From Legionella erythra (lineage in GTDB: Bacteria; Pseudomonadota; Gammaproteobacteria; Legionellales; Legionellaceae), in NCBI RefSeq assembly GCF_001467615.1, contig NZ_LNYA01000003.1:183539-247538 (forward strand): a stretch of 64,000 bases of DNA. Direction: 5' to 3'. Under the pieces are notes generated by a model. That model did not search any database. It had not been told where the DNA came from and saw only the letters and a list, made by a program, of their open reading frames with translations. Below are positions 16,868 through 26,700 of the stretch, piece by piece (within the stretch, counting starts at the first letter, position 1; each line of letters opens with the position of its first letter). The position numbers and the translations under genes are program-made.

Positions 16868-19800
16868 CTAATGTAAATCCTGTAAACGAGAGACCGTCTC
16901 CCGGTCCTCATATTTCATAGCCAAACAAGCGGCCTCAGCTCCGGACAATGTCGTCGTGTAGCTCACCTTGTGTTGCAAGGCACTGCGTCTAATTGCAAAA
17001 GAATCGGCGATAGCCTGTTTGCCCTCCGTTGTATTGACGATGAAATCAATTTCATTATTTTTGATAAAATCTAGCACATGCGGTCGTCCCTCTGCTACCT
17101 TGAATACACGCCGGCATTCCACCCCTGCTGCCTGCAATGCCAGGGCTGTACCCCGTGTTGCTATAATATCAAAACCTAACTGAATCAATCGTTTTACAAT
17201 TTCCCCTACCCGTGTCTTGTCGGCATCACGAACCGAGACGAATGCCCGACGGCGTTTGACGATATTGCAACCGGCACCCAATTGCGCTTTGGCATAAGCC
17301 TGACCAAAGCGGCGGGCAATCCCCATCACTTCCCCGGTGGATTTCATCTCAGGCCCAAGAATGGAGTCGACACCTGAGAACTTGATGAAGGGAAAAACCG
17401 GTAATTTGATGGAATAAAACGATGGCATGGGGTAATGCTGGCTTAACCGCTGTTGCTTTAAGGAAACGCCGATTTTACACAGTGCGGCAATTTTCGCTAA
17501 AGGCAAACCGGTGGCCTTGGAGACAAAAGGAACCGTTCTCGAGGCTCTGGGGTTCACTTCCAGCACATAAATATCATCGGCCTGAATGGCAAACTGGGCA
17601 TTAATCAAGCCCACCACACCGAGTTTTAAAGCCATTTGCCGTACCTGCTCGATCAAATCCTGTTGAACCACGACACTTAAGCTGAATGGGGGCAGGGTGC
17701 AGGCTGAATCGCCGGAATGCACACCCGCCTGTTCAATATGTTCCATGATGGCGCCAATCATCACATCCTTGCCGTCGCAGACTGCATCGATATCCACTTC
17801 GATGGCGTCGTTAAGAAACTGGTCCAGCAACACCGGCGAGTCATTGGAAACGGCCACCGCATGTTTCAGGTAATGCTTCAGATCATCTTCATGGTAAACC
17901 ACTTCCATCGCGCGGCCCCCCAGCACATAGGAGGGTCTAACCACCAAAGGATAGCCAATGCGTTTAGCGACTTCGAGTGCTTCCTCTTCGCTGCGCACAG
18001 TCCCGTTGGCCGGTTGGTCAAGCTTCAGCTCAGCCACCAGTTTCTGGAAGCGTTCACGATCCTCGGCCTGATCAATAGCATCGGGCGACGTGCCGATAAT
18101 GGTTAAGCCATTGGCTTCAAGATCCCTCGCCAGTTTCAGCGGCGTCTGGCCGCCATAATGGACAATGATACCATCCGGTTTTTCCACGGCGGCAATGGAA
18201 AGCACATCCTCCAAGGTAACCGGTTCGAAATACAGGCGATCGGAGGTATCAAAATCAGTGGAAACCGTTTCCGGGTTACAATTGACCATGATGGTTTGAT
18301 AACCGGCTTCACGCAGCGCCATGGAAGCATGGACGCAACAATAATCAAATTCAATGCCTTGACCGATGCGGTTGGGTCCGCCGCCCAGGATCATAATCTT
18401 TTTCTTGTCAGATTGTGGACGCGCTTCACAAGCGGTTTCGTAGCAGGAATACAGGTAAGCTGTATCGCTTGGGAATTCACCGGCGCAGGAATCAATGCGC
18501 TTGTATACCGGGACGACGCCCAATGCCAACCGCCGCGCCCTCACCTGTTCTTCATTGCAATAGAGCAGCCGGGCCAAGTAAGCATCGGCAAAACCGCGCT
18601 GTTTCATTAAACGCAGGGTCGGCTCATCCAGTTCATTAATGGATTTACCATATAACGAGCGCTCAAGCATCACCAGTTCCTGGATTTGCGATAAAAACCA
18701 GGGATCGATGCGGCTTTCCTGATGGATGTCTTCAAGCGACATGTCTTGACGAAACGCATCAGCAATATACCACAGGCGATCAGGCGTTGGCTCGTGTAAA
18801 TGACCCTGCAAACGCGGCAGGTCGCCCTTTTTAAACAGGGGGATGAGACCGCTGCGGCCAATTTCAAGGCCACGGATGGCTTTTTGCAAAGATTCCTGGA
18901 AATTGGAACCAATGGCCATTACCTCTCCCACCGACTTCATTTGCGTCGTTAAAATGGGCGAGGTCTGCGGGAATTTGTCAAAATTAAACCGGGGAATCTT
19001 GGTGACGACGTAATCAATGCTGGGTTCAAACGAGGCCGGTGTCTGGCCGCCGGTAATCTCGTTCGCCAATTCATCAAGGGTATAACCCACCGCGAGCTTG
19101 GCCGCGACTTTGGCAATTGGAAAACCCGTGGCCTTGGAGGCCAAGGCTGAACTGCGCGACACACGGGGGTTCATTTCCACCACCAGCATGCGGCCATCTT
19201 CTGGATTGATTGCGAACTGAACATTGGAACCGCCAGTATCAACGCCGACCGCCCGCAGCACTTTAATGGCGGCATCACGCATACGCTGGTATTCTTTGTC
19301 AGTCAGGGTTTGCGCTGGCGCGACTGTAATGGAATCGCCTGTGTGCACACCCATGGGATCAAAATTTTCGATCGTGCAGACAATAATACAATTGTCGTTT
19401 TTATCACGCACCACTTCCATTTCATATTCTTTCCAGCCAAGCACAGACTCGTCAATAAGCAGTTCATGGGTGGGCGATAACTCCAGACCGCGCAAACAGA
19501 TTTCTTCAAACTCTTCACGGTTATAGGCAATCCCGCCGCCGCTGCCGCCCATGGTGAACGAAGGCCTGATAATAGCAGGGTATCCAAGCCGCGCCTGCAC
19601 CTGAAAGGCTTCTTCAAGGCTGTGGGCAATGGCTGAGCGTGGCATGTCAAGACCAATTTTTTTCATTAACTGGCGAAACTGATCCCGGTCCTCGGCCCGA
19701 TCAATGGCTTCACGGGTAGCACCAATCATTTCGACATTGTAGCGCGCCAAAACCCCTTCTCGCACCAGGTCCAGGGCACAGTTCAGCGCCGTTTGTCCAC

Positions 19801-20071
19801 CCATGGTGGGCAATAAGGCATCGGGCTTTTCCTTTTCGATAATACGCGCCACTTCCTGCCATTGCACGGGTTCAATGTAAGTAGCATCGGCCAACTCGGG
19901 GTCGGTCATGATGGTAGCCGGATTGGAGTTGACCAGAATGACGCGGTATCCTTCTTCTTTTAAAGCGCGAACTGCCTGGGTTCCGGAATAATCAAATTCG
20001 CAAGCTTGACCAATGACGATAGGACCTGCGCCGAGAATCAGAATGGATTGTATATCAGTGCGTTTTGGCAT
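16868..20071 (-). CDS. carB: Carbamoyl-phosphate synthase large subunit
   Basis: A 1067-aa protein with two ATP-grasp halves that make carbamoyl phosphate from bicarbonate, ammonia (from CarA glutaminase) and two ATP, for pyrimidine and arginine synthesis. [19 protein letters not shown] opens the first half and [19 protein letters not shown] opens the second (about residue 555). The ATP-grasp strands ([40 protein letters not shown]) and the C-terminal allosteric domain are present. The length is close to the E. coli enzyme (1073). carA is not next to it: the upstream neighbour on the same strand is a hemerythrin. greA follows directly. Confidence 0.97.
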   Translation of the reverse strand: MPKRTDIQSILILGAGPIVIGQACEFDYSGTQAVRALKEEGYRVILVNSNPATIMTDPELADATYIEPVQWQEVARIIEKEKPDALLPTMGGQTALNCALDLVREGVLARYNVEMIGATREAIDRAEDRDQFRQLMKKIGLDMPRSAIAHSLEEAFQVQARLGYPAIIRPSFTMGGSGGGIAYNREEFEEICLRGLELSPTHELLIDESVLGWKEYEMEVVRDKNDNCIIVCTIENFDPMGVHTGDSITVAPAQTLTDKEYQRMRDAAIKVLRAVGVDTGGSNVQFAINPEDGRMLVVEMNPRVSRSSALASKATGFPIAKVAAKLAVGYTLDELANEITGGQTPASFEPSIDYVVTKIPRFNFDKFPQTSPILTTQMKSVGEVMAIGSNFQESLQKAIRGLEIGRSGLIPLFKKGDLPRLQGHLHEPTPDRLWYIADAFRQDMSLEDIHQESRIDPWFLSQIQELVMLERSLYGKSINELDEPTLRLMKQRGFADAYLARLLYCNEEQVRARRLALGVVPVYKRIDSCAGEFPSDTAYLYSCYETACEARPQSDKKKIMILGGGPNRIGQGIEFDYCCVHASMALREAGYQTIMVNCNPETVSTDFDTSDRLYFEPVTLEDVLSIAAVEKPDGIIVHYGGQTPLKLARDLEANGLTIIGTSPDAIDQAEDRERFQKLVAELKLDQPANGTVRSEEEALEVAKRIGYPLVVRPSYVLGGRAMEVVYHEDDLKHYLKHAVAVSNDSPVLLDQFLNDAIEVDIDAVCDGKDVMIGAIMEHIEQAGVHSGDSACTLPPFSLSVVVQQDLIEQVRQMALKLGVVGLINAQFAIQADDIYVLEVNPRASRTVPFVSKATGLPLAKIAALCKIGVSLKQQRLSQHYPMPSFYSIKLPVFPFIKFSGVDSILGPEMKSTGEVMGIARRFGQAYAKAQLGAGCNIVKRRRAFVSVRDADKTRVGEIVKRLIQLGFDIIATRGTALALQAAGVECRRVFKVAEGRPHVLDFIKNNEIDFIVNTTEGKQAIADSFAIRRSALQHKVSYTTTLSGAEAACLAMKYEDRETVSRLQDLH

Positions 20072-20264
20072 AGTGACTGCAAATTAAAATAAAGTGGCTT
20101 ATTTTACCGAGTTTTGACTAAAGTTTATACCTGTCACCGCAAGGAAATTCACGATCAGCAATAATTTATACCAGCGTGAACGTATCCGCCCTGGCAGCGA
20201 TTGTCAGACACTGCCCGAGGGCGATTGCCATAGCCTGCCTGGCGATGGCTTTACCTCCCCCCTG

Positions 20265-20702
20265 TTAATGGGCGGTCGGTTGATTGTCCTGTTTAAAGTG
20301 GAACATTTGCTGACCTATTTTTTCCAACTCGTCTTCGCTCAACAGGGTTTTCACTTTAGGAAACAGAATCTGCTCTTCTTCAGTGGCATGATGTTCCACG
20401 TCCTTTTTGAATTTGGAAAATTTTTCTTCCCAGGTTGCAGCCGTGGCGGTTTCATCCAGTTGCCTGATTGCCCGTTCAGCCCCTTTTTCTTCACTGACCA
20501 AGTGTTTCACCGTATCATCCAGCCTGTCTTTAAAATGCGGGTACCAGACGGTATGTTCCATTTTTTCATGCCGGATTAAATCTTGAGACAAAACGGCAAA
20601 CAGTTTGCGCCGGGTTTCTTCCCGATGCGAAGCATCATTGATATCGGCCAGCATCTTCCGTACCCGATTATGTTCTTTAATTAAAAAATCAATGGCGTTC
20701 AT
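20265..20702 (-). CDS. Hemerythrin HHE-domain protein
   Basis: A 145-aa four-helix bundle with the His/Glu ligands of a di-iron site: EHNRVRKML (helix 1), RHEKMEHTVWYPHF (helix 2) and HHATEEEQILFP (helix 4). Such proteins bind O2, NO or iron, or serve in redox defence; the specific role is open. A CTATACTT element sits about 40 bases upstream of the start. The 193 bases between this gene and carB hold only weak imperfect hairpins. Confidence 0.88.
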   Translation of the reverse strand: MNAIDFLIKEHNRVRKMLADINDASHREETRRKLFAVLSQDLIRHEKMEHTVWYPHFKDRLDDTVKHLVSEEKGAERAIRQLDETATAATWEEKFSKFKKDVEHHATEEEQILFPKVKTLLSEDELEKIGQQMFHFKQDNQPTAH

Positions 20703-20742
20703 AATACTATCCTCTTTACTTTGTTTCTTCCTTGTTCATTAG

Positions 20743-20750
20743 AAGTATAG
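20743..20750 (-). promoter_or_regulatory. CTATACTT -10-like element before the hemerythrin gene
   Basis: On the minus strand CTATACTT lies 41-48 bases before the start codon, giving a predicted leader of about 35 bases. No good -35 is present, as is common for sigmaS-dependent promoters, whose -10 in E. coli is CTATACT. Confidence 0.35.
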
Positions 20751-20802
20751 TTTTATTTTGCCAACACATCGGTCACTTCAGAGCAACCCATTGAAAAGAA
20801 AA

Positions 20803-22317
20803 TCATTTTTTATGCGAATTGCCCATTCCTCGACCACCAGGGATAGAAGGAGGGGCATCTTTAGCCAACACCGCCGCCACCATTTGCCGTTTCTGAAAAA
20901 AATTAACGCTGGGGTTGGTGCGATGATGCCCTGAGGATTGTTCTGGACTTGCGGGAACCGAATGAAGAATAGGGGCTGGGGCGACTGTCACCGCCACATC
21001 ATTCGCGCTGTACGATTTAGGCAGCGGCGGCAACGGCTTCCTTTTTTGCTCAAGATCAGAGAATGAAGGCGTTTTTGCAACGGGGGTCAGCTTTTCTGAA
21101 GGGGATGCATCAAACGTTTGCACAGGATTAATTGTCCATTTTTTTGCCGGAACAATCGCTGCCTCCTCCTGTTCCAGAGGAAGCCTGTTCTTCCCAGTTG
21201 GTCGCTCAGGAAACGTGGGGTAGCTGTTTTTATTCACCGTGATTGCAAGCGAGTCTTGGGTATGGGCTGATTTTTCATGACAGGCCGCATAAGAAACCGT
21301 ATTGTCATGATATTCCTTAATGATTTGATAAATGGTCGTCAGCACTTCCTTAAAAAAAGTCTCCGCCGGTTCATCCTTTTTTTTGATGTAGGCTATGCAA
21401 ACCTCAAGCGGTATATCCGCAAGACAGGCTTCAATTTCTTTGCACATCATGAGGTAATCGCCATGCGTCGGCTCAAGTTTGCTATCCTGGTAAGCCGCAA
21501 CCATTTTGACAGCAGCGATAGGCCTGGCCATGCGGGGATCAGGAAAAAGGCGTTCTTCCTGCTCTCGATAGAAGACCTCAAATTCCTTTTGGTATTCGGG
21601 AGGGTAATAATCTGCCACCGATTTTCTGGCCGAATTCAACACATCATAAAAATTAACAAGATTAGCCCCATAGGATTGCAAATTATTGCGGAACTGGAGT
21701 GGCTGCAGTTCAATGCCATACTTGTCTTTTAAGTAACTGGTTGCGCGGCCAAGTTTGACTTCAGACGTTTCTGCAACACTCATATTCAGGCATTCGTCCA
21801 TGCCTGATTCAGCAAAATCAAGCAACAGAAACTGAACCTGGGAACGCTGATTGTTCATCTCAATTTCTTTTTTACGCTCGGCAATAAAATCGTTGTATTT
21901 CTTGCGATAATAGCGCGTCCTTTCCTCCGTGGTTAGAAAGATACGCTCAGCCCTGGCGGCCTGGGTATGGTTATCGGCTTTGGTATTAATCAGTTCCTTC
22001 AGTGTCAAACGGTGTTTGTCACTTAAAATATCGCCGAAGTTATGCAGCGTTTTCGCGACCTGCTCAAACCGTGCATCCGACATGTTAAAGAGACTGCTTA
22101 CAAACGTGATACGCGCTTCTGCCAACGTTCCAGGAATCTCCGTCACCGAATCATAGGCCAGAATGATTTCTTTCGCGGAAAGAAAACTGGAATACTCCTT
22201 TTCAACATTCTCATCGTCTCTGGTGATTGAACCTTTGCGTAAACCCTCTTTAATTCTGCTTAAAAACACAGCCACATCCCCTGCTGATCGTTCAGTGTGA
22301 TTCATCACTCCAAACAT
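20803..22317 (-). CDS. Unknown 504-aa protein with proline-rich tail and PLPPLP motif (candidate effector)
   Basis: I recognise no family. Residues 1-350 are mostly charged helices, with no signal peptide or membrane segment. Residues about 375-504 are low-complexity and rich in Pro, Ser and Lys. At residues 426-433 it reads RKPLPPLP; K427, P430 and P433 fit the class I SH3 ligand [RK]xxPxxP and nearly reproduce the classical Src-SH3 ligand RPLPPLP. A cytosolic bacterial protein has no obvious use for this, so a translocated effector is a reasonable guess in a Legionella background. The start could be the ATG at 22317 or the one four codons on; neither has a clean ribosome binding site. The gene stands alone. 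Confidence 0.7.
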   Translation of the reverse strand: MFGVMNHTERSAGDVAVFLSRIKEGLRKGSITRDDENVEKEYSSFLSAKEIILAYDSVTEIPGTLAEARITFVSSLFNMSDARFEQVAKTLHNFGDILSDKHRLTLKELINTKADNHTQAARAERIFLTTEERTRYYRKKYNDFIAERKKEIEMNNQRSQVQFLLLDFAESGMDECLNMSVAETSEVKLGRATSYLKDKYGIELQPLQFRNNLQSYGANLVNFYDVLNSARKSVADYYPPEYQKEFEVFYREQEERLFPDPRMARPIAAVKMVAAYQDSKLEPTHGDYLMMCKEIEACLADIPLEVCIAYIKKKDEPAETFFKEVLTTIYQIIKEYHDNTVSYAACHEKSAHTQDSLAITVNKNSYPTFPERPTGKNRLPLEQEEAAIVPAKKWTINPVQTFDASPSEKLTPVAKTPSFSDLEQKRKPLPPLPKSYSANDVAVTVAPAPILHSVPASPEQSSGHHRTNPSVNFFQKRQMVAAVLAKDAPPSIPGGRGMGNSHKK

Positions 22318-22428
22318 TGGTTAAGACAAGACTACTGATTTCAGATTTAGCGCGAAGGAAAAGTGTACTGGCTAAAATGCGATTGAAGCAAGAACTTAAA
22401 GCAAGTAATTTGAAATCGCTCAAAAGAA

Positions 22429-22455
22429 AAAGGCGTCTTTAAACAAGACGCCTTT
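22429..22455 (-). terminator. Rho-independent terminator of the phasin gene
   Basis: An 11-bp perfect stem (AAAGGCGTCTT and AAGACGCCTTT, loop of five) lies 16 bases after the phasin stop. On the minus strand it is followed by TTCTTTTG. This is the best terminator in the window. Confidence 0.8.
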
Positions 22456-22470
22456 ATTTAAGAAAAAGCC

Positions 22471-23559
22471 TTATTTTTTAGGCAGGTTGCTATCACGGCT
22501 TAAGTGAGACGGTATGTTCATGGAACCATACTTGTTGTGCTCACTGGTCATGGTTTTGTTATCACGGACAGTAGCCGATGGGTTAATGATTGGCTTGCTC
22601 ATGTCCTTAGACGCCATGGACGGAGTAATGGGCCTGGATGGCTGCATTCCGGGTCTTGATGTGGTGCTGCCGGCAGTGGTCTGGGGCTTGGTTGAAATAC
22701 CTTGCTTTGAGCCGCCATTTGAACCATGCATCATGCTGGACGATGTGCCGGGTCTGTTCATTCCCACGGAAGACGTGCTTTTTGCCATCGTTGGTTTAGC
22801 CGTTGTTTTAGCGCGTGATGCCGTGCTCTGCGTGCCAGTGGCTATTTTTTTGGTGGCTGTTGATGGTTTTGCGCTGGTTCTAGCTGTAGTGGTTTTGGCT
22901 TTCGACGCGGTGATTTTTTTAGCGGCAATTGGCTTTTTGGCAGTCACTGTTTTTTTAACAGAACTGCTTTTTGCCGTGCGGCTTATCGGTTTAGCCGATT
23001 TGCTCAGGGTGCTTTTCGCCTTGGACGCCACTTTTTTTATCGAACTTTTACTGGCGCTTGAAGCCGATTTTTTAGTCGATGTGGATTTGCTTATGCCAGT
23101 CGTAGCTCTGGATGCAGAAGCCGTTTTACGGGATGCTGTTTTGCTGGCAGGAGACGCCGTTCTGCTGGCTGACGCAGTTTTTTTGGTCGTAGTGGTTTTA
23201 GGTCTTGATGTGCCATTACCGGAGCTCTTGATGCTTGAACCCAGGGTACGAGCAATGGATTGGCCCTGTTGCATAGCCTGACTGGTGTTGCTTTTGATGG
23301 TGTCAGACATAAAAAGCCAGTGTCTTTCAAAAATGTTGAAAGCCTGTTGCATGAAATCGAGCGCTTTGTGGCTGTTTTGGATAAACAGCTTGATGTTTCT
23401 ATCCCAGATTTCTTCCGGATTTTGCATTCTGGAAAGTTCTTCGGGTTTGATATAAGACAAATTTTGCAGTGTTCTGGCATGAAGCGCGGCTAGTTCCTGT
23501 ACTGGCTTCTGCAAATTATTCAACGTGGTTTTTAATTGTTCGAAATGTTCCGTATGCAT
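22471..23559 (-). CDS. Phasin-family protein with histone-H1-like basic tail (PhaM-like)
   Basis: A 362-aa protein. The start at 23559 (MHTEHFEQLKTTL) has a strong AAGGAGG site; an upstream in-frame ATG at 23586 does not. Residues 1-110 form an amphipathic helical phasin domain of the kind that coats polyhydroxybutyrate granules. Residues about 115-265 are almost entirely Lys, Ser, Thr and Ala, with repeated TKK, SKS and AKK blocks, as in histone H1 tails. Residues 265-362 are Ser/Met/Pro/Gly-rich. In Ralstonia eutropha, PhaM combines a phasin with a basic DNA-binding tail and ties granules to the nucleoid. I infer a similar role here. Legionella stores PHB late in growth. A terminator follows. 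Confidence 0.78.
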   Translation of the reverse strand: MHTEHFEQLKTTLNNLQKPVQELAALHARTLQNLSYIKPEELSRMQNPEEIWDRNIKLFIQNSHKALDFMQQAFNIFERHWLFMSDTIKSNTSQAMQQGQSIARTLGSSIKSSGNGTSRPKTTTTKKTASASRTASPASKTASRKTASASRATTGISKSTSTKKSASSASKSSIKKVASKAKSTLSKSAKPISRTAKSSSVKKTVTAKKPIAAKKITASKAKTTTARTSAKPSTATKKIATGTQSTASRAKTTAKPTMAKSTSSVGMNRPGTSSSMMHGSNGGSKQGISTKPQTTAGSTTSRPGMQPSRPITPSMASKDMSKPIINPSATVRDNKTMTSEHNKYGSMNIPSHLSRDSNLPKK

Positions 23560-23741
23560 GGCTTCCTCCTTTGTTGCAATGCACAATAAGATTAGTAATG
23601 ATTGTCCAATTTGTCAAATTTCATCCCCAAGCCTTTGAAAAAATTGTTCAATCATCCATCACAAACTCTTCTATAATTGAAAGAATAAAACATGCTGCTT
23701 TGGTTTGACGAACGACTGCCAATGGCGAAGGACAGGATTCG

Positions 23742-26700
23742 ATGATTTCCATATCAGGCTATGCATTACAGGAAAAATTACGACACAATCATAGTATCGA
23801 TACTTATCATGCCCTGCGCCTGAAAGATAAGTGCAAGGTCTTGTTAAAAATACCCAATAACTATTACGCCTCAACCGACAATTTGGCCATCTTGCAGCAT
23901 GAGTTCCATCTCCTTAACAGCATTGAAGCCCCCACCATTATCAAAGCCTATGATTTTCTGCAGCACACACCGGCTCCCGTGCTGGTTTTAGAAAGCGTAA
24001 AAGGTCAGTTACTTCACGCCTACCTCATGACCAACCAACTTAAAATTGACGATTTCTTTAATCTGGCTATCCAGTTGATTGATATCCTCTGGGAGCTGCA
24101 TCAGCGCAATATCATCCACAAAGAAATCAAACCAGCCAACATCATTATTGATCCAGAAAAATTAAAGCTTAAACTGGTCGATTTAAGCGCATCTACGCGG
24201 CTTTCAGAAGAAAATCTCGACTATTTGAACTTAAATGAATTCGAGGACAGCCTGTCCTACATTTCTCCGGAACAGACTGGCCGCATCAACCGCCCCGTGG
24301 ATTACCGAACGGATTTTTATTCCTTGGGCATCACCCTTTATCAGATGCTGACGAATCAGTTACCCTTTCAAACCATGGATACCCTGGAACTGGTCCATTG
24401 CCACATTGCCAAAAAACCGCCGTCACTCACGGAACTGCGCCCCAATATTCCCCCCATGCTTGAAGCCATTATCAACAAGTTACTGGAGAAAATGCCGGAA
24501 GAACGGTATTCAAGCATTGTCGGTTTGCGTGCCGATATGCAGGAATGCCGTAATCAGTGGCGCAGCAAGGGCAATATTAAAGAGTTCACCTTAGGCAGTA
24601 ATGATATCCGCGACCATCTCAACATTTCCCGTAACCTGTATGGTCGCCAACCGCAGGTGCAACAATTAATCAATACCTTCAAACGGGTCAGTCTCGGTAC
24701 CAAAGAAATTGTCTTGATTGCGGGGTATTCTGGAATCGGCAAAACGTCGCTGGTCAAAGAAATTCATAAACCCATTGTCCAGCACAAAGGATACTATATC
24801 GATGGGAAATTTGATCAGCTGCAACGCAGCATGCCTTACAGCGCCATTGTCTCCGCCTTCCAGAGCCTGGTGAAACAGGTGCTTTCCGAAAGTGAAGACA
24901 GGCTGGACGTGCTTCGCCATCAGCTGATTGCGGCCTTAGGCAATGTTGGACAGGTTGTGGTGGATGTTATACCCGATGTCGAATTGATCATCGGCCAGCA
25001 ACCGCTGGTGCCCAAGTTAAACCCAACGGACGCCCAAATTCGTTTTAATCTGGTTTTCCAAAATTTTGTCCGTGTTTTCGCCCAGCCCTCACATCCCTTG
25101 GTCCTGTTCCTGGATGATTTGCAGTGGGCAGATAATTCATCCCTTAATTTCATTGAAAACCTGCTGCAGGATAATGACACCAATCATTTGCTCATCATTG
25201 GCGCCTACCGCGATAATGAAGTGGATGAACGGCATCCGCTGCAACTGACCATCAATAATCTCCATAAGCACAAGGTATCTCTTGGCACGTTAAAATTACA
25301 ACCCCTGCTGTTTCAGGATATCCAGGAACTTCTGCAGGACACGTTATCAACGTCGAGTGAAAAAATTCAAACGCTGGCGCAAGCCATTTATGATAAAACC
25401 CAGGGTAATCCCTTTTTTATCAATCAGTTTTTAAAGATCATTTATCAGGAAAAATTGCTTTTTTTTTCTTATGATAAAGGTTTGTGGGAATGGGATTTAA
25501 CCCGAATTCAGCGCACCAGCGCCACCGATAATGTCATTTCACTGCTGACATCCAAAATTCATCTGCTGTCCAAGCCCACACAAGAAATTTTAAAACTGGC
25601 GGCTTGTTTCGGTCATCAGTTTGATTTCAGAACCTTACAGATTATTAACGGGCAAAGCACCAGTCAAATCGCTGAAAACCTGTGGCAGGCCATTAAAAGC
25701 AACTTAATTTATCCTTTGGAAGAAAGCTATAAAACCATGGGTTTGGTTGGACTTCGGGAAAACCTCTCCAAAATTAATATCACGACATTAAATTACCGTT
25801 TTGCCCATGACCGTATTCAACAGGCAGCCTATGAGTTAATTGATGAAGCGGAAAGGCCAGCCCTTCATTTGAAAATCGGGCGTTTGTTATTAAAGGACAG
25901 GCCACTAACCGAAGACGACGAACGGTTATTTGATGTCATGGAACATTTCAATCAAAGCCTGCCGTTAATTGATGATCCTGAAGAACGATTGCAACTGGCC
26001 CGCTACAATTTCTGGGCCGGGCAAAAAGCCAAACTGTCTTCTGCCTATTTTGCCGCCAATGAATACCTTTCTGCCGCCGTGGAACTGTTACAGCCCGTGA
26101 ACTGGAAAAAACATTATGACCTTGTCTTTCCTGTCTACCGTGAACAGGCTGTGTGCAAATACCTCATCAGTGATTTCAACGGCGCAAACACCTTTTTTTC
26201 TGAACTGTTGGATAATGTCAAGGACGAATTGGACAGGTTGGGCATCTATCGTTTAAAAATTGAAATGCTCTCCACCCTTAGCCAGCATACCGAAGCGTTA
26301 GAGATTGGCTTAAATGCCCTCAGAAAATTCGACATCCGGATTCCTCAAAAGCCCAAACTCATTCATATACTCGCGGCCATTTATAAAATCAAATTCAAGC
26401 TTAGAAAAACAAGGATAGAAAACATTGATCTGCCGCTGATGGAGGATGCCAAACAGCGGGCTATCGTCAATCTGATCACGCAGCTTCTAAACAGCGCCTT
26501 TATTACCAACCAACAGCTTTTTGTTATCCTCACCTGCAAAAATATCAGCCTGAGTTTAAAGTATGGTTATACCGACAGCACATCCATGTCGCTACCGGTT
26601 TTTGCCTTCATCATCATGCATTCGCTGAACTGGTACGATGACGCCATTGCCTTTGTCAAACTCTACAACCGGCTTAAACAAAAATATGGCGCGTCCAATT

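Noticed and set aside
20227-20249. Imperfect hairpin between carB and the hemerythrin gene, considered as a terminator
   Set aside because: A nine-base stem with one mismatch, but on the minus strand no T-run follows. Too weak to call.
22514-23281. 255-codon open frame on the plus strand antisense to the phasin gene
   Set aside because: It mirrors the low-complexity Lys/Ser/Thr/Ala tail; the reverse complement of such codons gives a long hydrophobic frame without stops. There is no ribosome binding site.
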